Of a stretch of 61,924 nt of DNA, positions 56,458-61,924 are shown one piece after another. The stretch covers positions 1 through 61,924 of the forward strand of contig WTGU01000084.1 of the NCBI GenBank assembly GCA_011523425.1, written 5' to 3'. The first letter of the stretch is position 1; each line of letters begins with the position of its first letter. This DNA is from Alphaproteobacteria bacterium (GTDB lineage: Bacteria > Pseudomonadota > Alphaproteobacteria > UBA828). Under the pieces are notes generated by a model. The model was not told the origin of the DNA. It worked only from the letters and a program-made list of their open reading frames with translations, and made no database searches. Both the position numbers and the translations under genes were made by a program.

Positions 56458-58869
56458 ATGACCGGGACGAGCCAGGGCTGGGTCGGCAGCCAATTCCACC
56501 GCAAGGAAGACCATCGGCTTACCACCGGGCGGGGCCGGTTCTTCGCCGACATCGTGCGGCCGGGCATGCTGCACATCGTCTTCAAGCGCAGCGATCACGC
56601 CCATGCCCGGATCACGGGCATCGACGTGAGCGCGGCCAGGGCGATGTCCGGCGTCGTCGCCGTCGTCACCGGCGACGACATCAAGGACGCGATCCTGCCC
56701 ATGCCGCAGCCGGTCGTGCAGCCAGCGCTGCCCGCGGTCTACCCCAAACACTGGCCGCTCGCGGTCGGCAAGGTGAAGTGGCACGGCGAGCCGGTGGCGG
56801 CGGTGGTCGCGCGCGATCCCTATGTCGCCGCGGACGCGGCCGAGGCGATCGAGGTGGGCTACGACCCGCTGCCCTATGTCGGCGATCCCGAGAGCGCGCT
56901 CGCCGACGGCGCGACCCTGGTCCACGAGGACTGGGAGGACAACGTCATCTTCGAGATGGACTTCACCGGCGGCGCCGACGCCGACGCCCAGGCCGCGCAC
57001 GAGGCCAAGGTGCAGGAGGTGTTCGACGGCGCCGATATCGTGATCAAGGAGCGCTTCACCTGCCACCGCTGCGGCGTGGCGCCGATGGAGACCCGCGGCG
57101 CGCTCTTCGACTGGGACGAATCCGACGGCATGACCGGCTGGCTCACCACCCAGCGCCCGCATATCGATCGCCTCGCGCTGTCGGACATCCTCGACATCCC
57201 GGCGGAGAAGATGCGCATCATCGCGCCGCGCGATCAGGGCGGCGGCTTCGGCGTCAAGGCGCCGTTTTACCGCGAGCCGATGCTGGTGGCCCACATGGCC
57301 AGGACCCTCGGCCGCCCGGTGCGCTGGGTGGAGACCCGCCAGGAGCATCTGATGGCGGTGAGCCAGGAGCGCGACCAGATTCACGATCTCGAGGTCGCGG
57401 CGGCCAACGACGGCACCCTGCTCGCCATCCGTAACCGCGGCCTCGCCGACTGCGGCGACGGCTGCGAGGGGGTCTACTGGGGCTTCCTCATGCCCTTCCT
57501 CGGCTCGGTCGAGCTCCCCAACGCCTACGACTGGCCGATCGGCGACATCAAGGTGAAGGTCGCCGTCACCAACAAGTCCGCGCTCTCGCCGGCGCGCGCC
57601 TTCGGCGAGCTGCCGACCCGCTTCGCCATGGAGCGGGCCATCGACATGGTGGCCAGGCGCTGCGGCATGGAGCCGGCGGACGTGCGCCGCAAGAACCTGG
57701 TCGCCACGCTGCCCTACACCTCGATCACGAACGAGTATTTCGACAGCGGCGACTTCATCAAGGTGTGGGACAACCTGATGGCGCACGCTGACCTGCCGGG
57801 CTTCCGCGCCCGCCAGGCCGAGGCGCGGGCGGCGGGCCGCTATCTTGGCATCGGCTTCGGCCTCGGCGTCGAGCTCTCGGGTGTGGCGTCCGAGCTCTTC
57901 GTGCCGATGGAGAACCAGCCGGGCTACGGCGCCGCCACGGTGCGGCTCGACCCGCGCGGCAAGGTGCTGGTCTTCGAGGGCGATGCTCCCGGCGGGCAGG
58001 GGCACGAGACCACCGTCGCCCAGGCCGTCGCCCAGAGCTTCGGCATCCATCCCAACGACGTGGTGGTGACCACCGGCGATACCGGGACCACGCCCTTCGG
58101 GTCTGGCACCGTCGGCGCCCGCGCCGGCTCCTACTTCGTCAGCGCCGCGGTCCAGGCCTGCGATTTCCTCAAGGAGAAGATCGCGCGCATCATGGCCCAC
58201 GACCTGGCGCTTGCCGACGCCTCGCCGGCCGACTTCGAGTTCAGGGACGGCTTCGTCACCTACACGAAGGACGCCAACATCAAGAAGACGTTCCGCGAGG
58301 CGGTGGAGCGCATCATCATGGCGCCGATCAACCTGCCCGAGGGCGAGTCCGGCGGTCTCGAGCACACCGCCTTCTTCGAGGCGGAGAAGCCCATGATCGC
58401 CTTCAACGCCGATGTCTGCACGGTCGAGGTCGATATCGAGACCGGCCAGTTCGAGATCCTGAGCTGGACCACGTCCGAGGACGTGGGCCAGATCATCAAC
58501 CCGCAGATCGTCGAGGGGCAGATGCAGGGCGCCATCGTCCAGGGGCTCTCCAACACCATGTTCGAGGAGTTCGTCTACGACGAGAACGGCCAGCAGCTCA
58601 CCGCCGATTTCGAGAACTACAAGCTCGCGACGGCGGCGGACGTGCCGGACATTACGGTCACCCACGCGCCGACGCCGTGCCCCTACACGCCGCTCGGCAG
58701 CCGCGGCATCGGCGAGGGCCGCCCGTCGGACGTGCCGGGCACGCTCTGCAACGCCGTCTGCGATGCGCTCGAGCCCTTCGGCGTCGAGATCACGGAGCTT
58801 CCGCTCAGGCCGAACTCGCTCTGGCGGCTGATCCAGGCGGCGCGCGGCGACGAGGCGGCGGCCTCCTGA
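56458..58869 (+). CDS. Xanthine dehydrogenase-family molybdopterin-binding subunit
   Basis: An 803-residue catalytic subunit binding molybdenum-cytosine-dinucleotide cofactor. RKEDHRLTTGRGRFFADI at the N-terminus, DQGGGFGVKAPFYREPMLVA (about residues 259-278), GGQGHETTVAQAVAQSFGIH (about 515-534) and the catalytic Glu in GSRGIGEGRPSDVPG (about 746-760) identify the family. The active-site loop reads SPARAFGELPTRFAMER, not the AYRCSFR of true CO dehydrogenase nor the common AYRGAGR, and the GEGR-P following the catalytic Glu also differs from GEGG. It is therefore not a CO dehydrogenase; the substrate is probably an aromatic, heterocyclic or aldehyde compound. ATG at 56458. Confidence 0.9.
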   Translation: MTGTSQGWVGSQFHRKEDHRLTTGRGRFFADIVRPGMLHIVFKRSDHAHARITGIDVSAARAMSGVVAVVTGDDIKDAILPMPQPVVQPALPAVYPKHWPLAVGKVKWHGEPVAAVVARDPYVAADAAEAIEVGYDPLPYVGDPESALADGATLVHEDWEDNVIFEMDFTGGADADAQAAHEAKVQEVFDGADIVIKERFTCHRCGVAPMETRGALFDWDESDGMTGWLTTQRPHIDRLALSDILDIPAEKMRIIAPRDQGGGFGVKAPFYREPMLVAHMARTLGRPVRWVETRQEHLMAVSQERDQIHDLEVAAANDGTLLAIRNRGLADCGDGCEGVYWGFLMPFLGSVELPNAYDWPIGDIKVKVAVTNKSALSPARAFGELPTRFAMERAIDMVARRCGMEPADVRRKNLVATLPYTSITNEYFDSGDFIKVWDNLMAHADLPGFRARQAEARAAGRYLGIGFGLGVELSGVASELFVPMENQPGYGAATVRLDPRGKVLVFEGDAPGGQGHETTVAQAVAQSFGIHPNDVVVTTGDTGTTPFGSGTVGARAGSYFVSAAVQACDFLKEKIARIMAHDLALADASPADFEFRDGFVTYTKDANIKKTFREAVERIIMAPINLPEGESGGLEHTAFFEAEKPMIAFNADVCTVEVDIETGQFEILSWTTSEDVGQIINPQIVEGQMQGAIVQGLSNTMFEEFVYDENGQQLTADFENYKLATAADVPDITVTHAPTPCPYTPLGSRGIGEGRPSDVPGTLCNAVCDALEPFGVEITELPLRPNSLWRLIQAARGDEAAAS

Positions 58870-58905
58870 GCCGAGGCCCGCCATGACGCACGCCTGAAGG
58901 GCGCC

Positions 58906-60255
58906 ATGGCGGCGAAGCGGGTACGCATCGGCTCCGGCGCGGGCTTCGCCGGCGACCGCTGGGAGCCGGCGGTCGAGCTGGTCGAGTGCGGCGATATCGA
59001 CTACATCGCCTTCGAATGCCTCGCCGAGCGCACCATCGCGCGCGAGACGCTGGCGGCGCGGCGGGGCGAGGGGAGCGGCTACAACCCCCAGCTCGAGGAC
59101 CGCATGCGCGCGGTGCTGCCGCCGGCGGCCGCGCGGGGCGTGCGGGTGCTCAGCAACATGGGCGCTGCCGACCCGCTGGCGGCCGGGCGCAGGACGGCCG
59201 ATATCGCGGCCGAACTCGGGCTCGACGACCGCCGCTGCGCGGTTCTGCTCGGCGACGACGTGCGGGATGACGTCGCCGCCCGCCCGGCGCTTCCCCTGAT
59301 GGAGTCGGGCGAGCCGCTCGAAAGCATCCTGCCGCGCATGGCGTCGGCGAACGCCTATCTCGGCGCCGATGCCGTGTCGTTCGCTCTCTCAACCGGCGCG
59401 CCGGTGGTGCTGACCGGCCGGGTCGCGGATCCCTCGCTCTTCGTCGGCCCCATCGTCCACGCTCTCGGCATGCCCTACGACGAGGACGACCGCCTCGCCC
59501 AGGCCACGGTGGCCGGTCACCTGCTGGAATGCGCGGGCCAGGTGACCGGCGGCTACTTCGCCGACCCCGGCGTCAAGGACGTGCCGGGGCTCGCGCGCCT
59601 CGGCTTCCCCTTCGCCGACGTGAGCGACGACGGCGCGGTCACCATCGGCAAGTGTGCGAACACGGGCGGGCGCATCGACGTCTCCACCTGCACCGAGCAG
59701 CTCCTCTACGAGGTGGACGATCCCGCGGCCTACGTCACGCCCGACTGCGTGCTCGACATGACCGGCATCGCGCTGCGCGAGGCGGGGCCGGATCGTGTGT
59801 CGGTCTCGGGCGCCCGGGCGCGTCCGCGCACCGGGACCTACAAGGTGAGCATTGGCTACTTCGACGGCTACCTGGGAGACGGGCAGCTCTCCTACGGTGG
59901 CCCCGGCGCCCAGGCGCGCGCCCGCCTCGCCGGCGAGATCGTGACGGAGAGGCTCCGGCTCAGGGGCTTCGCCTTCGATGCGCTGGAGGCGCGCCTGATC
60001 GGCCTCGACAGCCTGCACGGGCCGGGCGACGGCCGGCCCGAGCCCTACGAGGTCAGGCTCCGCGTCAGCGGGCGGACGCAGGATCGCAAGGCCGCGGAGG
60101 CGGTGGGCTTCGAGGTCGCGGCGCTCTACACCAACGGGCCGGCGGGCGGGGCCGGCGATTCGGCGTCTGTGCGCGAAATCCTCGCGGTGCAGTCGGTGCT
60201 GCTGCCGCGCGCGCTGGTCAGGCCCCGGGTCGAGGTGGTGGGAGACGCAGGTTGA
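58906..60255 (+). CDS. AtuA-family (DUF1446) acyclic terpene utilisation protein
   Basis: A 449-residue protein of the AtuA/DUF1446 family. RIGSGAGFAGDRWEPAVELV (residues 6-25), DYIAFECLAERTIA (about 31-44), GRVADPSLFVGPIVHALGMP (about 168-187), HLLECAGQVTGGYFADPG and ANTGGRIDVSTCTEQLLYEV are family hallmarks. AtuA is needed for citronellol and geraniol use in Pseudomonas but its reaction is not firmly known. It follows the molybdenum hydroxylase after 36 bp and overlaps the next gene by 1 bp. Confidence 0.87.
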   Translation: MAAKRVRIGSGAGFAGDRWEPAVELVECGDIDYIAFECLAERTIARETLAARRGEGSGYNPQLEDRMRAVLPPAAARGVRVLSNMGAADPLAAGRRTADIAAELGLDDRRCAVLLGDDVRDDVAARPALPLMESGEPLESILPRMASANAYLGADAVSFALSTGAPVVLTGRVADPSLFVGPIVHALGMPYDEDDRLAQATVAGHLLECAGQVTGGYFADPGVKDVPGLARLGFPFADVSDDGAVTIGKCANTGGRIDVSTCTEQLLYEVDDPAAYVTPDCVLDMTGIALREAGPDRVSVSGARARPRTGTYKVSIGYFDGYLGDGQLSYGGPGAQARARLAGEIVTERLRLRGFAFDALEARLIGLDSLHGPGDGRPEPYEVRLRVSGRTQDRKAAEAVGFEVAALYTNGPAGGAGDSASVREILAVQSVLLPRALVRPRVEVVGDAG

Positions 60256-60581
60256 TGCAGGTCAGGGTGCGCGATCTGGCGCATGCCCGCGCCGGCGACA
60301 AGGGGACCAGCGTCAACGTCTCGGTCATCGCCTTCGACGAGGCGGGCTACGAGCGGCTCACGCGGGAGCTGACCGAGGCGCGGGTACAGGCCGCCTTCGC
60401 CGCGCTGGCGGAAGGGCCCGTGCGGCGCTATGCGCTGCCGGCGCTCGGTGCGCTCAACTTCGTCATCGAACGCGTCTGCGGCGGCGGCGTGACCGCGACC
60501 GGCGCGCTCGACATCCACGGCAAGAGTCTCTCCTCGCTGATGCTCACGATCCCGCTGCCGGGCAACGAGCCGGAGGGATAG
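60255..60581 (+). CDS. AtuA-associated ferredoxin-fold-like small protein
   Basis: A 108-residue partner that is fused to the C-terminus of AtuA in many organisms but separate here. VRVRDLAHARAGDKGTSVNV (residues 2-21) and a late SLSSLMLTIPLP are the family marks. The overlap with the AtuA gene (TGATG) points to a one-to-one complex. Its TAG stop (60579-60581) is shared with the repeat element that fills the gap to dtd. Confidence 0.85.
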   Translation: MQVRVRDLAHARAGDKGTSVNVSVIAFDEAGYERLTRELTEARVQAAFAALAEGPVRRYALPALGALNFVIERVCGGGVTATGALDIHGKSLSSLMLTIPLPGNEPEG

Positions 60582-60725
60582 AGCGTATCCGTCTTTGACG
60601 GATACGCGACAGGCCGCGACTGCGGCCCGCCGCTTATGCGGCGCGCCCGCGCAGGCGTCGGCTGCAAGCCGACTGCCGCGAGCGATAAAGAGGCTAGAGC
60701 GTCTCCGTGTGAAGCGGACACGCTC
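60581..60725. repeat. TAGAGCG hairpin element, copy B
   Basis: A 145-bp copy whose first 63 bases equal those of copy A at 27311, followed by a different middle and the same right end (GAGGCTAG, then GCGTCTCCG-N7-CGGACACGC). It spans exactly the space between two convergent genes. Its left TAG is the stop codon of the AtuA-partner gene, and its right end, read on the minus strand (TGAGCGTGTCCG), supplies the TGA stop of dtd. The opening hairpin 60583-60607 has 11 perfect base pairs. Confidence 0.85.
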
Positions 60726-61167
60726 AGCCCGCCGTGTCCAGCCAGATCGTGACCGGGCCGTCGTTGACGAGGTGGACCTGCATCACCTGGCCGAAGCGCC
60801 CGGTGGCGACCGGCACCCCGTGCCCGGCGAGGGAGGCGGTGAAGAGCTCGTAGAGCCGCTCGCCCTCGTCCGGCGGGGCGGCATGGGAGAAGCCCGGCCG
60901 GTTGCCGCGGCTCGTGTCGGCGGCGAGCGTGAACTGGCTCACCACCAGCGCGGCCCCCCCGCTCGCCAGCACCGAGAGGTTCATCTTGCCCGGCTCGCTC
61001 TCGAAGATGCGCAGGTTGGCGATCTTGCGCGCCAGAAGTCGGGCCTCGTCGTCGCCGTCGCCCTGCATGGCGCAGACGAGGACCAGCATGCCGTTCTCGA
61101 CCTCGCCGACCGTCTCGCCGGCGATATCGACGCGGGCTCCGGCGACCCGCTGGATCAGCGCCCTCAT
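60724..61167 (-). CDS. dtd: D-aminoacyl-tRNA deacylase
   Basis: A 147-residue DTD that removes D-amino acids from tRNA. It begins [20 protein letters not shown] and contains [14 protein letters not shown] (about residues 46-59), [20 protein letters not shown] (about 77-96; the SQFTL motif) and [12 protein letters not shown] near the end (the cross-subunit Gly-Pro motif). Length is normal. The frame is open upstream, but ATG 61167 is the family start. Its stop codon is contributed by the repeat element at 60581-60725. Confidence 0.95.
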   Translation of the reverse strand: MRALIQRVAGARVDIAGETVGEVENGMLVLVCAMQGDGDDEARLLARKIANLRIFESEPGKMNLSVLASGGAALVVSQFTLAADTSRGNRPGFSHAAPPDEGERLYELFTASLAGHGVPVATGRFGQVMQVHLVNDGPVTIWLDTAG

Positions 61168-61268
61168 GTGTCCTCCCTCGACGACGAGCCGGCCGCCCCT
61201 CCCGCCCGATTGCGACCGCACCGTCACCGTGTACCATCGGCGGGGCCGAGGGCAAGCGGAGAGGACGG

Positions 61269-61924
61269 GTGGCGAGCCGAACTGCAGGGGCGGAAGACGC
61301 GACCGGCGCCACGCTCCGGCTCGGGCGCTGGGTCGCCGAGGCGCCCCGCGCGTGGAGCGAGGAGGCGGAGCGGCGGGCGGCGAGCGCCTTCGTCGATACG
61401 GTCGCCTGCATGCTGGCCGGCGCCGACGACCCCGCCCCGCGCGCAGCCCATGCGGGTGTCGCGCGCTGGGGCGCGGGAAGCGCCGTCGTCGCCGGCACGC
61501 CACAGCGGCTGGCGGCGCCCTGGGCCGCGCTCGTCAACGGCACCGCCGCCCATGCGCTGGACTACGACGACATTCTGGAGATCAGCAACGCTCACGTCAG
61601 CGCGGTGCTGGTGCCGGCCCTGCTCGCCCTCGGGCAGGAGCGGGACGTCGACGGCGGGTCTTGCGTGGATGCCTTCATCGTCGGCGTGGAGGTCTTGGCC
61701 CGCCTCGGCGAAGCGCTCAACACGGCCCACTACTTCAGGGGCTGGCATACCACGTCGACCCTGGGGGCACCCGCCGCCGCTGCCGCCTGTGCCCGGCTGA
61801 TCGGTCTCGATGCCGCGCGAACGACCGCCGCGCTCGGCCTCGCCACCAGCCTTTCCTCCGGCACCAAGTGCCAGTTCGGCACCATGGCGAAGCCGCTCCA
61901 CGCCGGGCTCGCGGCCAAGAACGG
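61269..61924 (+). CDS. MmgE/PrpD-family protein (5' part, runs off the window)
   Basis: The first 218 codons of an MmgE/PrpD-type protein, the family of 2-methylcitrate dehydratase, cis-aconitate decarboxylase and related lyases. [20 protein letters not shown] (about residues 18-37), [20 protein letters not shown] and [20 protein letters not shown] (about 89-108, the family core) are visible, then [23 protein letters not shown] start at 61269, just after GGAGAGGACGG. The gene is cut by the window end. It is divergent from dtd and follows the AtuA/Mo cluster. Confidence 0.85.
   Translation, partial: MASRTAGAEDATGATLRLGRWVAEAPRAWSEEAERRAASAFVDTVACMLAGADDPAPRAAHAGVARWGAGSAVVAGTPQRLAAPWAALVNGTAAHALDYDDILEISNAHVSAVLVPALLALGQERDVDGGSCVDAFIVGVEVLARLGEALNTAHYFRGWHTTSTLGAPAAAAACARLIGLDAARTTAALGLATSLSSGTKCQFGTMAKPLHAGLAAKN

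Noticed and set aside
56458-58869. Aerobic carbon monoxide dehydrogenase (CoxL)
   Set aside because: The AYRCSFR active-site loop with its Cys, required for form I CODH, is absent; the loop reads SPARAFGELP.

Overview
The window is about 62 kb of very GC-rich chromosomal DNA whose gene content and gene order fit a free-living alphaproteobacterium, probably Rhodospirillales-like. Supporting signs are the glyA-nrdR-ribD-ribE-ribBX-ribH-nusB-thiL order, clpS-clpA, gatCAB, an aceB-aceA pair facing an ScfR/RamB-type regulator, many CaiB/BaiF, GST and Rieske-type catabolic genes, and extragenic palindromes of alphaproteobacterial style. The species cannot be named from sequence reading alone. No rRNA, tRNA, CRISPR array or intact transposon was seen.

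Layout. 0-6.7 kb: ubiquinone hydroxylase, a class I glutamine amidotransferase-like hydrolase, tadA, ndk, clpS-clpA. 6.7-12.3 kb: a tightly coupled run of an alpha-methylacyl-CoA racemase-like protein, gatC, gatA and gatB, then a rhomboid protease and a small recombinase-like ORF. 12.3-21.2 kb: an orphan hydantoinase B facing a housekeeping operon rpiB-glyA-nrdR-ribDE-ribBX-ribH-nusB-thiL. 21.4-23.2 kb: two tandem YfcG-like GSTs and a YbaK deacylase. 23.2-30 kb: PaiB, an exported cytochrome c with a sulfite-oxidase-like N-terminal region, a PLP decarboxylase, an M14 carboxypeptidase, an MFS carrier and ChrA. 30-37 kb: cysteine hydrolase and dimethylglycine/sarcosine dehydrogenase, a MetE-like protein, a D-aminoacylase-type amidohydrolase and an exported intradiol dioxygenase. 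37-43.8 kb: glyoxylate shunt and its regulator, an acetamidase/formamidase, a Rieske oxygenase. 43.9-47.3 kb: YbdK and parE. 47.3-50.7 kb: an island-like stretch with an IS66 transposase relic, AT-rich DNA, a DUF1330 protein and a SulP transporter. 50.7-53 kb: ZnuA and a NicO metal transporter, both with extreme His-rich loops. 53-61.9 kb: a GntR regulator, a cupin, a broken hicBA toxin-antitoxin pair, a molybdenum hydroxylase trio, an AtuA-type pair, dtd and the start of an MmgE/PrpD gene.

How the parts work together. The 14-21 kb operon supplies C5/C1 building blocks, riboflavin and thiamine diphosphate. The accessory regions are mainly for catabolism of amines, organic acids and aromatic or terpenoid-like compounds, with the glyoxylate shunt for C2 growth. 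The most notable non-coding feature is a family of hairpin elements that begin with TAGAGC and supply the stop codon of the gene they abut. The most notable broken gene is a hicA toxin with a single amber codon beside an intact hicB. The best candidates for undescribed biochemistry are the molybdenum-hydroxylase/AtuA cluster, the cytochrome/PLP-decarboxylase/carboxypeptidase group and the ZnuA-NicO pair.
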